Shown: piece after piece, positions 1 through 13,790 of the stretch
Position numbering within the stretch: position 1 is the first letter of the stretch
Layout: each line of letters opens with the position of its first letter
Source of the DNA: Lycocorax pyrrhopterus obiensis
Lineage: Eukaryota > Chordata > Aves > Passeriformes > Paradisaeidae
Direction: 5' to 3'
DNA length: 64,000 bases
NCBI GenBank assembly: GCA_014706295.1
Contig: JACSVZ010000007.1
Coordinates: 1,652,543-1,716,542, forward strand
Program-made: the position numbers and the translations under genes
The notes under the pieces: model-generated
Databases searched by the model: none
What the model saw: the letters and a program-made list of their open reading frames with translations, nothing else
Told to the model about the DNA's origin: nothing

Positions 1-1754
1 TCTGTGCCCTAAGAACAGTGATCTGGCTCTGTACCCGGTGTGAGAAGGAGCAGAGCTGTTAAAGAAGAGCTCATCATTGCTTTAAAGTCATTTTTCAAAG
101 TGGAAGCACTCCTGAAACAGAAACCCGGAGAGTCAGGTGCTGGTAGAAGTAAAACTGAACGGAGCACTTGAACTAAATCGAGTTAACTGCACCATCCAGT
201 TGGAAATTCATGAGCTCTGAGTTTCGTTCTTGTAACTTGAACTGGGTTGTGTTCTTGGAGGAATATTCACTGAAATGCACATCGTGGTGGAGAGTTCTTC
301 CAGGTGTGGATTTCCATGCGAAATAAGCGGTGGTAAAAATGTGGTAAGGCTGTCTTAAAACTGAATAAATGGAGTTGCTCTGCATTTGGCAGGGTTGGTC
401 CCAGAAGGAAAACAGCACCCAGAAAGTTGTCCCCATTCATGCCATGGTTTGATGATGAGTACTAAAGCTTTTACATGCTGTAAGCCCTGCAATATAACCA
501 CTTTGCAGTCGAGGGGGAAAAAAAAAATATGATCTTTCAGAATATTCTTAATGCCAATGAACAAAGAGAGAAGATCAAAGCCAACCAATCAACCCCATTT
601 TTTTTGTTTTATTGAATTGATTTCTAAAGGCCCCTGTTACTATAGTAACTCCAGGAGGTCTTTTAATTACAAAATTTGTAAAAACGCATCAATTATTCAG
701 AACTTCTGGGGGGGTGGAGGGGGGAACAGTGGCACAAACGCATTTAAAAAATATGTAGAAAATTTGCAAACAAAGCTTGACAGACTTCCCACAAAGCACA
801 CCAGGGACTGCCACACCATCAGCACAAACACGTGGAGTTCAAATTCTCAGCAAGCAATCCCCTGTGAGAGGGTTCCCCTTTGGCTGAAGAGAGACGAAAA
901 AAATCCCCATCCCTGTCCAAATCAAGCACTTCCCTCTGCACAGATACAGATGGCAGAGCTTATTCTTTCTCTGCTCTAAGTTTAATTACAGTGTATCTGA
1001 GTGGAGCCCTCGTGTTATCACGTTAATTAGCAGTTTGGGGAACTGCTCACTCCTGGGAGTGTGGAATTCCAGTGGAACACCAGTGTGTGTTGCAGGTACT
1101 GAGCTCTAGCAAAGAGGAATCATTTAGCAATAACGAGCACCTTTCAAATAATAATTGCATTTAAAATAGATGCTGTCATCTTTTATCATCAGGTACATTT
1201 CCAGAATGGATTTATACTCCAAACAGACTTATATTTATGGTATCAGAGTAGAATCGGAGACACCACGTGAGCAATTTCGAAATGCCATCTCCTGACTTGA
1301 ATCCATGCTGAGCTGATGGATTTGGCAGGGCTGCTGGAGCTGTGGGAGTCACTGACACCCCTCGGGAATGCACTAGTGAAATTTGGGTTCTGAATCTAAT
1401 CTCTGGATTGAATTTGAGTTGTAGCCCAAACCTAGGTGGCTTTGCCTGTACTAAACTACTCCACTTGCTTGGCTGTGTTGAACAGAGTCTGCTTCTCTTG
1501 GAAGCTCTTGCTTCGCAGTTTTCCAATTTGATGCATTTTTCTGCTTCCATGCTCCCTACTTGCCCCCTGTATGTCAAAATCTGTTTGCTTCTGTGGCATG
1601 GCCAGGGTTTAATCCTACATTTCATGGTGCCTGTTCCATTTCTGCAAGACTTGAACTCTCTGAAGTAATTGTAAAGCAGTGTGGACCAAGAAGTCTGGAT
1701 TCTGTTAAATCTACTGTGCAAGTGCAGGGGGGAAAGGAAAATATTAAAAAAAAA
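1..1754. other. Non-coding block, nothing recognised
   Basis: Unique-looking AT-leaning sequence. Open frames on both strands are short and overlap each other, as expected by chance. The only local peculiarity is a G-rich run at 708-724 (seven Gs, then six Gs after a short spacer). No exon with paired splice sites was recognised. Confidence 0.5.
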
Positions 1755-1856
1755 TCATCATAGATTCTTATGATGGTTTGGGTTGGAAGGGGCCTTAAAG
1801 ACCATCTTGTTCCCAACCCCTGCTGTGGGCAGGGACACCTTCCACTAGACCAGCTT
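1755..1856 (-). mobile_element. CR1 LINE 3'-end fragment, antisense
   Basis: Read on the minus strand, the segment carries the standard avian CR1 3' end: a block like 'ggaaggtgtccctgccca', then the 'aaggccccttccaaccca' block, then a terminal 'gaatctatga'-like end. On the plus strand it begins at the A-rich stretch around 1743-1755 and stops abruptly near 1856. It is a 5'-truncated, non-autonomous copy of about 100 bp with no coding capacity. The family is secure. The subfamily cannot be told by eye. Confidence 0.88.
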
Positions 1857-2844
1857 GATTTTTTTTTCATTCTTGAAGAAACTAGTTAGTGTCCAACGTT
1901 GGAAGTGATAGAAACAAGGAATTGCTATGCTGTGTAAAATGGTAATGGGTGTGGACACTGTTCTGACCCTGGTAATTAGCACTCCTCTCTCAGCCTCTTC
2001 ATTAACCCCTGGTGGTAGCACTGTGGTTTGAAGTGCATGTGTGGTTGTAAGGCACGACTGGGTTCAAAGCAGGTTTGGTGAGGTTTGTTTGCATCCTTGG
2101 AAAGGCATCCCTAATGTGTGCTGCATGCAAAGATGCAGGTTTTGGGCAGAGGCATCCCAGGAGCTCAGTGGGAGATGAAGCTGAACTTTTCCTCATCAAA
2201 CAGCAAGTGCTCTGAAGGTCTGGGAACAACTCCCCTTCAGCCAGCTATATCAATGAAAATAAAATACTTTGTGAGTCTTCCAGAATCTCAGTCACATGAA
2301 ATGTGTCCTTGCTTCTAAAACAAACAAGCAAAATGAATTTGCTGCTGCCGTGGGAGTGTTACTGGTTGTATTCTTTCCTAGTGCTGCAAGGAGCATCCTG
2401 TACCTGCTGTTTACTGAACGTGGGCTTGTATCAAACAGAACGATAAGGGGTGTTTGTTAACCCCTCTGGGTGGGTTGGTGTGAGCTGCTTTACCTGGCCA
2501 GAGTGAAAATGCACCACAAGATGTTGAAAAGGTTCCCCCAAGACTCGAGTGTTTACACAGGCTCAGCAGGTTGCAAAATTATTCCCCTGAGAGGCTTTCA
2601 CAAACACCAGCCTGGCAGTGGATGCTTTTTCGCATTTTCCAAACTCTGGGATTATGTGAATCCAAGGAGCTGTGGTTAACAAAGCTCCAGTGTTGGGGAA
2701 TTCCTGGGAAGGAATTTGTTCCTCCTGAACGTCCTGCGTTCTGTGTGAGCTGTGACTGGGCTGTGTGAGTGCTGAGAAAATGGGAACTCTCTTTACCTGA
2801 GGAATAATCCATGCCCACGTGCAAGGCATCATACTGTGCTCAGT
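1857..2844. other. Non-coding block, nothing recognised
   Basis: Apparently unique intronic sequence lying between two CR1 fragments. Short overlapping open frames on both strands have no family resemblance. No RNA gene or strong motif cluster was seen. Confidence 0.45.
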
Positions 2845-3115
2845 TCCCTTCCATTCAAGAAGGACATTGAGGTGCTGGAGTGAGTCCAGAGAAGGGAATG
2901 GGGCTGGGAAAGGGTCTGGAGTGGCTGGGGGGGCTCAGCCTGGAGAAAAGGAGGCTCAGGGGGGACCTTGTGGCTCTGCACAACTCCCTGACAGGAGGGG
3001 GCAGCCAGGTCAGGCTCTGCTCCCAGGGAACAGGGACAGGACAAGGGGAAAGGGCCTCAAGTTGTACCAGAAGAGGTTTAATTTAGATATTCTGAAAAAT
3101 ATTTTCATGGACTTA
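2845..3115 (+). mobile_element. CR1 LINE fragment (3' portion without the extreme terminus), sense
   Basis: Recognisable CR1 landmarks occur in order on the plus strand: 'aagaaggacattgaggtgct', then 'ctcagcctggagaaaaggag', 'gctcaggggggaccttgtgg', and 'aacagggacaggacaagggg', followed by the 'gaggttta..tagatatt' block. The copy stops before the final part of the CR1 3' end. It is therefore truncated at both ends or interrupted. The open frames across it are remnants of repeat sequence, not host protein. Confidence 0.9.
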
Positions 3116-6100
3116 ATCCTTTATTGGCTTGCAGAAGGTTATTTCTCAGTTTGTGAAGCGAGCTAATGGTACAGAGTTTCACGGACCCAGAATTGTGAGA
3201 AACCCTCATTTATCCTTTGTCTTTAAAAATTGTTTTCAAAACAATTTATTAAAAAAAAAAAGGAAAAAAAAACCCCAGGAGTTTTGAGATGATAACTGTA
3301 ATTTGGGTGTTCTTTTGTGATACAAGAAAAGAGCAAATGTCTTGTATAACATCACAATGTATCAAGAAAAGTGGAAACCACTGTTGGAATGATAACTTTT
3401 AGTGGTTAAAAGTAGCACGTCTGTTGTGTCTTAATAGCACAACCCTCCTTAAGGTTCAAAACTGCCACAGATGATGAAGTTTCCATTAAAGGATAATAAA
3501 GTCTCTCTGTCAATGTGACAAAAGAACTCCCTTATCTCTTTGGAATAAGAATGCTCTTTGAAGAGCTTCATAAAAGGCTGCGCTATGAAATAAGTCTGGT
3601 GGATGGTTATTTTGAATTTCTATAAAGTGCATCAACCCAAAGGCTAAAGGGATTATCTGGGAAGTGCCAGAATGTGCAAGATGAATGCTTTCCTTCTGTG
3701 CAGTGAATGGCATCTCTTCAGAAAGCACAGGTGTGGCTGGTTCTCCTCTCATTGGGAATGATTCCCTGAAATGAGCAGAGCCTCTCGGATCCAAGGGATG
3801 CAGCTACAGTGGAGCGAATTCAGCTTAGGTGGAATGTACATCTGAGGTGTAAATAAACAGCCATGATCCTGAGCCAGCACATTTATCCACCTCTGGTGTT
3901 GGAACACCTTCCTCCTTTCAGCTTTCCTTACAACTGTAGGTGAATTAAAGTGACCAGGAGCAGGCGTTTTCCACACATGAATTTACTTACAAATTGCTCT
4001 CTCTGACCTGAGTGTGTTTGCAAGTCTGAAATCAGAGATAGGTTGGATCTGATGAGTCATATTTAATGTTTATGCGTTGCTTTTTATTATTTTATTCATA
4101 AACTATCGAAATAGTAAGCTTTTACTCAAAGGCAGTGGGAGTGAGGCTGAGGAGGGGAATGCATTTTGCTCACTGGTGGCCATGTGCACTAAAATTATTT
4201 TTTAAATTTTTAACCAGCAAGGAAGAAACTGTGCTTCCATTTCATCACATTCCTCGTGTGCCAGAAGTGTAAAAGCCCCTTTAAGAACGAACAAATTTGG
4301 AAATAATTGCCACAGCACTGTGCTTTTATGATGGAGGTATCTCTGAAATCAAAAGCAATGTGAAATTTATTCACCAAAATCCAAGTTATTAAAACCTTTG
4401 GATGGTTTTGGTGCTTTTTCATTCATTGAATGCCAGGACTCTGGGGGAAAAAAAAATAAAGGGATGTAGGTGAAAGCTATGAATTCAGATTTCCAAGCCC
4501 CTATCATTCCCAATTAGGTTTGGCAAATGGCAGAACAAAATTAATGATGCCAAATTATCCTTCAGTGCAGTGTGTGATAGCTTAAGTCTTTTAGCTGTTC
4601 CAGGGTTGTAAATGATGAAACTGATAACACACAAATGTGATCCTTTCAGGCTTCTCGTTTGTATTAATGAGTTTTAGTCATCTAAGGCAAACTGATAACC
4701 ACTGATTAATAGCTCAGCAACTTCCAGGCTGGCATCAAAGCCTGATCTCTCCTTTTTTTTTTTTTCTTCCCCTTTTTATTTTTTTAACTCTTTGATGGGT
4801 CAGGAGTTAAGACAGTTAACAATTAATTCTGAGCTTAATTGAAATCCAGATGTTAAATTTTTGATGGAAGTTAATTTAATTCTGGTCTCTATGGTTATAG
4901 CTGATTTCAGTCTGATTTTTTTCTTTAAGTAGGTTTGAACTTGCAAAACAAGAGTGTGATTTGTTTCACCATTTTTTAAAAAAATTATTTCTTGACATTT
5001 GCAGTCTGTTGAAGGAGGCTTGTTAAACAAACATTGGACAAAGATAAGTTATCACAGAAGTATCAAATCACTGCCAGCAAAAGCAATTAAGCCCCTCAGA
5101 AAATCACAAAATTAGCAAGAGGAGGCAAACTGCTAAAGTGTTTAAGTTGTTTTTAATTTCTATATATATGTGTACGAAGAACAGACCCTACATTTTCAGG
5201 ATGTTATTTCATAGTAAAGATCAGAATAAGAGTTATAAAAGTCAAATAACCATCACTTGGTCAAGAAAATGGGTTGGAGGGTTTGGAAGCAAAATTATGG
5301 AGAGTGCAATAACAATGCTTGGATACAGGATTGGCCGAAACTCTTGGAAAAGTCGGAGTAAGACATTCTGTTAATAAGAGATCCTATTACTGTGGGCTTT
5401 GCTTACCCAAATACCCCGATGCCACTTCCAAACATTGCACTTCTGAAGCAGAGGCTTGCAGAGCCAAGGAGGCAGCAGTTCAGAGGAGAGCTCGTGCAGT
5501 TATTGTCACAAGCGCTCTGCACTTTCCCGGGCCTCCTTGCTCAAAATGACCCCGAGCAGCTGAAGTTCTTGCCCTGACATCGATAAGCCAGGTCAGCTTC
5601 TGCTCTTCAAACAACTGCCTTCATTGTTTTCCAGGAGGAATACTGCTCCAGGTTTCCAAATAAGCCATTCCTCAAAGTAAGGAAACCTGATCTGCTGAGA
5701 AGTCTTGGCCTAGAGATCAGAACCAACATTCTTTAATCAGTGTTTCTTTAGAATACAGCGATGTGGACACTTCTCTTGGTGCCTGGAGTTTTAAGGCTGT
5801 CCCACAAATGATGGGAACTAGATTTGCAAAAAACCAATCTCACTGAAGAAAGGGGGTCATTGGTGCACGTTTTAGTCCTCACTTTAGATCAAGACATCTT
5901 GCAGTCACTGGATATTCCACACAACATCTGCTGGAAAGATAAATCCATTGTAGTGGAAATGAAATGCATATTTTAAGTTCAGGCAGTTTTGTATTGTGTT
6001 GTCAGTGATGGAGAGGCAAAGTAAATGTGAAAGCCATTTAAAAAGCCTGTGTAAAACGTGCCTGTGTGCTAAAGGATGTTGTCCTCTAGAATTAGACCCC

Positions 6101-9100
6101 AAATCTGACTCTCTTGTCAGATTGACTGGCTTGTTTCTAATCTTAACAGTTCTTTTCATCTTTAGAAACTGAGTTTGAAAAAGAACTTTAATATTCTGCA
6201 GCAGAATTATACATCTGAACAATGAGCATCTGCTGCCATTTGGGATTCCTTCTTCCCTTGGAAAGTGCCCTGGTTCAGAGTGTGCTGCTGTGGGTGTTGC
6301 TCAGGGAGTTCATCTTGAGCAGATTTACCTTTTTGCTCAGTTTTGAAGAGGCCAGCCTGAATTTGAAGTACCCCCTAACTCAAGCTGGGCAGGTTCTGTT
6401 TGACCAGATGAGTTTCCTGGGCAGTGTTAAGTAAAGGCCTGCATGGCAGAAATGAGATAATCACAATGGGAGTTCCTAAATTCCAAATTTTCTCCTCAGA
6501 ACTGGCATAAGATTCAAATACCAAAATTAGTAATAAAAATAAGACATTAATAGATGATGGTATAAAAGTTTTAGTGCTTATAATTGGCATCCTTTGAATA
6601 TTAAAGATACTGAGACAGAAGAAAAGAGCACTAATATAAGGAACTTAATATAAATGACTGAAGCCTTTCAACTAACTAAGGAGGACTGTTCTAGCAGAAA
6701 ATACAATATATATTGGTTTGATATTGATGATAGTCCTGGAATGCCAAAGAGTTCTCATTTGCAGGATCAAGGCTTGATTCTTTTAGCACCTTCAGTATTC
6801 CAAAATCCTAGCCTGGCTGTTCAAGAGTTAGGAGCCTGTTTTTTTAATACAGAGCAAAACAAAAACCCTTAGTTTTGGTTAGGTTTCTTTTCTGCTATTT
6901 TTAGCCTGCAGTGTTTAAATTGTTGCCCTTAACCTGTGAAGAATAAAAAGATGGATGGTTTGTTTGCCTTTTATTTTTGTTGTTCTTCTTCTAAAGAATA
7001 TTTTTCTGCTCATTTAACACTTTTGTGCTTGAGAATTGGAGAAAGCCCCAGATTTGCAATAATAGAGTGACAACTCCTGACTGTTGTGGAGCCTTGGCTT
7101 TGCACTGAAAACTGCCAAGAGCTTGCATAGCCTTAATAATAATAATAATAATAATCAGTGATTTGGTAAATCTTGCTTTTACTGAGTCCATAGCATGTGG
7201 ACAAGGTTTCATCAGGAGAGCCTCACAATTGCTTTCTGGGTCTGTTGTTCCTCTCTTTATCCAGAGCTTTGTGCCAGCCTCTGTCACCACTTTCATACGA
7301 AAACGGTTCTAGCAAAATCCTTAACATCCACTTAATTTGCTCAAATGGCAGAGAAGAGGAATCAGCCTCATGCACAGCAACTCGTGCAGTTGTCCAGAGA
7401 TCCTTTGGTGTCCTGTGAGTCAGTCAGAGACAATTCAGGGTGCAGGTTCAGCCCAAGTTTGGGCTGCCAGGGAAATGAGATCCCGTCTCCCTGGGCCAGC
7501 CATGTGCTCCCTCTGTTGGTGTTTGCTCTGGCAGCTCTGGCTGTGGGCAAGCTGGATCAGTTTGCTGACTTAATGGAAAACTGGCTCTCCAAACTGTAAA
7601 AGCAGTTTTTCTGTTGGGTTGGATTCTGAGGCACAAAACTCTGCAAGGCTGAGGGTGAGAATCTGCTCCTTAGGGGAAAAAGAAAATAGGATTTCACTTT
7701 TTGACAGCAGCCAGCACAATGTGACCTCAGTGATTAAATTCTGATTCCACCTCGCTGAAGTTTACAGAATAATTTGGATCTTTTTAAAGCATCATTTGGC
7801 AGCTCCAGGTGAGACCCTGGTGTGTGTGTTGTTGGATGTGAGCTGCCCTGCGTGGTGATAGCTCTGCATGTGGAAACACTGGAATGGGTGGAATTTGACA
7901 GGCAAATAGCCCATCCTCGGTACCACTGACTCACCCCTGGCCAATGCATCACCTGCAGTCCTGAGCAGCTGTTACATCATGGGTATTTCCTAGAGAAGGA
8001 TGAGGTAAACACGAAACTTCCCTGCAGCCTTATCAGAGGGTGTGGAAGCAGTCTTGAAACACCTTTCTTTGAGTCAGAAGCAGGAGGAAGCTGCAGCCCA
8101 GGTCAGAGTTCTGGGTGAGCGCTTCCGCTCTCGAGTCGGTGACAGACTTAACCAGCAGGAAACTGCAATTTCCAGCATGAAAACAAATGCTTTATCCCCT
8201 CATCTCCTGTGGGCTAATCTCATCTTCCTCATCGGTGCTACAGAGAGAGTGGATGGACACACTTCTTTCTTTTCTCTTAGAAGCTTTATGCGAGATCCCA
8301 TCTCGTTCTGATCCCCTTCCCGTTCACTCTGATACCCATCAGGAGTAACTCTGTTTGAAGTCAAGGTGGTAATAAAGCAGGATATCATCCTTTATTCCTG
8401 GGACTAGTCCCTACAGCTAACCTGGTGGGATATGCGCTGCAGAACCAAACCTTCAATCAGTGGAAATTGTGATTTCTTGGGCCAGGTTTATGGTGGGAAT
8501 AAATACCATAAGAAGTGTATAGTAACAAACATAGGGCTGTTATAAAACTCCCTGTATCACTCTCCCACCCCTCAGCAGGGGAAAGCAGAATAAATAAATT
8601 AAGTTTCTGCTTTTAAGAGAGCAATGTCCCTCCAAGGTCTATCCCAGGCCTGTGAGCAGACCCAGCCTGGTGCAGCTGCCCTTGGAAGTTCTTATCACTG
8701 AGAGGAGTGAAGCCACGCTCGGCCCGTGTTTGCACATTTTTTAGGGGGACTGTTACAGGAATTCACTTTGCTTTTTGCACTGCAGATCAAGGTTCTTTAT
8801 TACAGTAGCTGCTAAAAAGAGCTTTATCAGGTTACTCTGCTTTGTAGCTGGCCCTTGGCATCTGTGTTAAACGTTTATTTCCCTGTTTATTGCAAGGACA
8901 GTCCAGTCCTGCAGCTGTGCCTGTGGTGAGGTGTCCCACAAACAGGAGTTTGCATGGAACAACTTTCCCAGTAAATCATCTCCTCCCAGCTCTTCATAGT
9001 TTGCCAGGCACTTATTTTAACTAGCCTGAGCACTGTGGGCAAAATTGGTAAAAAAAGTCTAAATTGTGCTATCAGATACGAGCCAACCACTGGAAATCAA

Positions 9101-12100
9101 AGTGTACAATCCCAGTTTGGTGCGTGAGGCATGCAAAAATATCTTATGGCTGTGGTACAAATCCTCGTGCTTTACCTGCTTTTGTTCAGGTACAGAATTG
9201 GGGATAACAAAAATAAACAGCCTCTCACGGCTCACAAGAGCATTTTCTGCAGCTGCTTTTTCATGTTAATGTAGTTCTTTGTTAATGTACCAGGAACAGA
9301 TGCAAATCGGAAGGCCGAACTCCAGGCTTTTTAATGAAAATTGAAATTAGTGTCACAACACTGGAAGCAAGAGCAGAGGCTGTGCTTTGACACTGGGAAG
9401 AGGGCAGGAAATTCAGATGGATAATTCTGATTGGCCCCTTTGTTGGAGGTGTTGTTTACTAGTATGGAGTTTTACAATCAGAAAATGTTATTATTGTATA
9501 CAATTAATTCTCCTTCATGTGTCTTTTTCCTTACAATTACTAGATTTCTTAATTTGCAGTTTGCAGGCTTGATCAATGAAAGAGGACCGAAAGTGGAAAA
9601 ATTGTTTTGATCTCTTTCAGCATAACCTCTGGCCAGAAATTCATGATATTCCAGAAGAGGGAGGAAAAAAATGAGAGAAATGTGAAAGCTGTTGGTGTAG
9701 TGAGGGGAAGCCCTGCTCCCTGAAGGATAGAGCGATTTCATGCCCCCCTATTCCCATGGAGCATTACAGCCTGTAATGCAGCAATTATTTTGTTGGGTAG
9801 GTGTTTCATTACCAACCTGGGCCTTGGAGGTGATGAGAGAAAATTTGTCTTGACCTTCCAGGGAAGCCATAAAAGGGAAATGATGTCTAAATAATAAATG
9901 TCCAGGAGAAACGTGGAATGCCTGACGGTGTTGCACTTAGCTTCCATGACATCTGGGCGTTGTAGGATAAAGAGCTGGGATGTGGATCATTTCAAAAGCA
10001 GGAATATTTTCTATTGTTCCCCTGCATTTTTGACCTTCCTTCTCCTGGTTCAATCCCTATCAAATAGAGTTTAATCTTTTTTTTTTTTTTTGTCCTGCAG
10101 AATGTGCGTTTTCCTGGTTTTCCCTTCAGACTGGAGCAAACCACGAAAAGCAGATTGGGGAAAAAACCTTTTGATTCCAAAGTGGGGGCGATGGGATCAG
10201 GTTTTTATTTGCTGTACTTTGCCATATGTGCAGCGTTTGGGATTGGGAGCCACCCAAGAAGGAATCTTGCCTTCTCCCTTTGATCCTGTGACAGTGGAAC
10301 CAATAATTGTGTGGAAGAGAACATGCAGGAGTAGCTGTGGTGACACATGACCTTGCTTTGTACTGATGGTCAGGGGTAGGACTGCAGGTTGCTCTTGGTT
10401 TGGGATGTTGTGGGGTTTTTTTTCCCCCCCCCCATCATTTCCCAAATTTAAATGTAATAATTTCCAGGACCAGCAGTTGAGGTTGTTGGCATTCTAAAGC
10501 TCCAAAACTTGTAATTCGGTTGTGTTGGTCAGTCCCTTGTTGAATATTCATATTGCTCTCTGTGCTTTTGCTCTTTTAAATGGTTTTGATTTCCTCTGTG
10601 AGGACTCTATGATAAAACTGATTTTAATGAAAAAATAATTGTTCTAGGATAAACAGCCCATTAGACCATCTCATTCTTTAAATCTTTCCTTCTAAACAAG
10701 GATGAGTGTTGCCACGTGCTGCTGTTCTTATTTTATGTTCCTCTGGGTGTAGTGGAGGCAGAGATTCTCTTTTGCCAAGTGAATGTGATGCCCCCCAAAG
10801 AACTGCAGATCTGGGCAGACAAATGAGCATTATAGTGGGGTTTAATGTTCCCAAGAAGCCTTGTGTAACATTATCCATCCTAGCAGAGCGTAGGAGGAGC
10901 TTCTGATTCTATCTGGCCTGAGTGATCTGCCTCGTTCACTGGAGTTTTACAGCCTCAACAATCCCAGAGACCGATGGATCAGCTGTGGGTGCTTGAAGGG
11001 TTTCTGTTCATGGCTCAAGATTCTTGGATAGACTCAATCCTTTAGAGAAATAAATGCTGAACACCTTCCCTGCTGCTTTATTGCGTCTTTAGCTCTGTCA
11101 GGTGGGTCTCTCAGGCTCTGTGAGGTTTGGAGCAGTGCTTTCTCCACACGAAAGCTGATCAGAAAAGGTTCAAAGCAGGGTGTTTGGGCAGGTGTAAAGC
11201 AGAACTCGACAGCCAGGTCCTTCAGCTGCGGCATCTGAAGTGCGGTATCAGGGTGGGCAGGGGCTGCTGAGCTCAGAGTGCCGCTCCCTCCTGCAGAGAT
11301 AAGAACCTGCTCCAGAAACCGCTGATAAGGAAATAAGCAGGGTCTTGCTTCTTTTTGAAATCAGTCTGTAACTTCAGATTCCCATTGGGAAAGGAAAATC
11401 TGATCTGATACCTCGGCCTCAAGATGTTGCCTTTGCTAATTTGAGCTTGGAATCTAAGGAAGGACAAATGAAACACCGTCCAAAAGCCTCTTTTTGGTAC
11501 AGGAGCTCGCTCCTAATGCTTTCCATCGTGCCTGTTGTGTTTCTGAGGTTGTTCTCTTCCAAACACAGCTGTACCCCTCTTCTCTTCCTCCTCCATTTCG
11601 ACCTCACTTTTCCATAGCTGGGAGCCTTCATCAGTGGATTCCCCCAGTACAACTCCCAACACATTTAATTTGTGCAGGCTGAGTGCTCTTCCACTGAACT
11701 GGCCTCAGTGGCCTGCCCTAAATCCTCTTTCTATTCTTGAGACTTGCTCAGGTTCTGCTCTCCTTCCTTTGAGCCTCTTCCTTCACTGATTTCTTTCTAC
11801 CTTTTCACAGCTCCTTTCCACATATCTTCAAATACAGAGAACTGGATTATGGCAGCTTTATTTTGGTGTCTGTCTCTTCCTTGGGCGTGGCCTTTTGCCC
11901 ATAAAAAGCCCTTGGTAGATGTTTGTTATGGCACAACTCCTGGGAGCTGCCATGTTCCCGTGATCAGGTTGTGCCTCTGATTTCACCCCTGGCTGCCCCT
12001 GCTCAGTTTTGAACCACAGCCCCACTCATGTGCTGTCTGAACCTCGTCATCTGCTTAGGGAGAAAATAGATGTCTAAACTGATTTAATGAGTATTGGTTT

Positions 12101-13790
12101 GGAGGCTTCAGGTGACTGGGGGTAGTACACAAGCCTGGGGGCGGTGGGAGTGTGATAGGTGACTTGTAAAAGCAGAAACTTGGCGAGTTGAGAGGACAGA
12201 AAGCGTGATTCATCCGTTCGTGTCACTATTACAAACCTCACAAAATCCCCAAGTAGTGGCTCTAGCATTCACTGAGCTCAGCTGAGAGGTGGTTTTGATC
12301 ACGGGAAGAGCTGCCAGTTCTTCTCAGGACTTCCAGACAGCCTGGGTACTGCACTGACATCATGATCACTGTCAAATGTATCTGTACATGTGTGTACATG
12401 CAGAAAAGATTTACATTTGTGATCCCTTATCTCGTGACAGATGTGCCTTGCTTTACTGTGCCTCAGAACAGCATCACTGCTGATATGTTTGCTCTGCTCT
12501 TTTACTGCCTGTCAGTCCCTCGGTTTTGCCATAAAGTGGTGGTTTAGGAAAAAAAAAAAAATGAAATGCACCAATGTGTACATTTGGATGATCACGTTGG
12601 GGGTTGCTGTCAGCAGATAGTTGAGATAAGCAAAAGCATATTCCAGATTGGAAGCTGGAAGGAGCAATCATCATTGCCCTGCAGCATGGCAGTGGCAAAA
12701 ACGGTGATAACAAAGCCATGTGGTTTCTTAATTTCCTAAAATATGAGTCCTGCTCAGTGTAACGGGGCTGCTCCATAGGGGGTCTGTGTGATGGATGTAG
12801 AGTGAACACAAAGATATGTAAGATACAAAGTTGTTACTTGAGTTAATTACTGTTTGTAGAGCTGAAGAGTTAGTTAAACAGTTGCTTGCCTCAAAATTAC
12901 TTTCAGAGCGTAGGAAGAAATGCCATAATAGCTGTGAGTGAAGCAGAGTGTGTGGAGTCTGTCCATCCATACCTGAGAGAGATGCAGGAGACCAGCAGGG
13001 GCAAAAATGGGAAGAGCAGAGTGGAGCTGAGACCTCCAGGTTCCAGCTCTGGGATGTGGCTACTCGACTTTATCTCAGAAATGCAGTGGCAATTGCAGAG
13101 CCCCCAGGTAATTCTGGGGAGAGAATTCTCCCTCTTGCCCCCTGCAGAGACCTTCAAGTGCCATCCTGGTGCAGCCTGTGATCTGAGATTTTTTCCTGGT
13201 GGACAAAAGCAGATAAAAGTCCCGGGCAGGACTGCTGTTATGAGTTAGTCTCACCTCTAAGTCTAAGCAGCACTATACTGGGTTTAAGCATCTGTTAGGA
13301 GTTAAGCAGAGCGGCCCCCTGACTTTTCCTTCTATCCATCCTAATTTTCTGGGCTTTTTGTGCCTTTTTCTTGGCTGTTGGTAAGCGCCCCCCACAGCAT
13401 TTAGGGGCTGAAGCGTGGTGTCCCCCCAGAACCCACCCTGGAGAGCACAAAATAAAAAAGATTCTGTGTGTGCTGCTGCAGAGGAAGAGTCTTTGAAGGA
13501 GTGATAGGAAGAGCATGCCCTGGGATGCCAAAAATCATGGGACCCAGTTAGTCTTTGTGGCCCACTGGTGAGTTTATAACTGGACTGGAGGTGCATCCTA
13601 CCTGGTGTGTTTGCTGGAAAACTTGAGCTGATGGCACAACAAAAAGGCCTCTTGGTCCCTGGGATGCCAGCCAAGATAATTCCTGGGTTTCTGTCTCGTT
13701 GCCTGTCTCGTTACCACTCTGGCAGGTTTGCCTGTCAGGGCTGGTGCTTCCCCTTCAGAGGGGTTAATTTTGTCTCACTTTGCGAACACA
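3116..13790. other. Long non-coding block with simple repeats only
   Basis: About 10.7 kb without a supportable exon or large transposon. It holds poly-A/T runs (3250-3274, 4751-4766, 10077-10092, 12548-12560), a TAA microsatellite at 7133-7155, and adjoining T and C runs at 10417-10434. Open frames reach about 130 codons at most, occur on both strands, and lack family resemblance or paired splice sites. An AT-rich stretch at about 4800-5000 has several TTAATT-type words. Confidence 0.5.
7133..7155. repeat. (TAA)n microsatellite
   Basis: A perfect run of TAA/AAT units, about seven to eight copies, directly readable in the sequence. It is an ordinary trinucleotide microsatellite and probably length-polymorphic. 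Confidence 0.95.
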
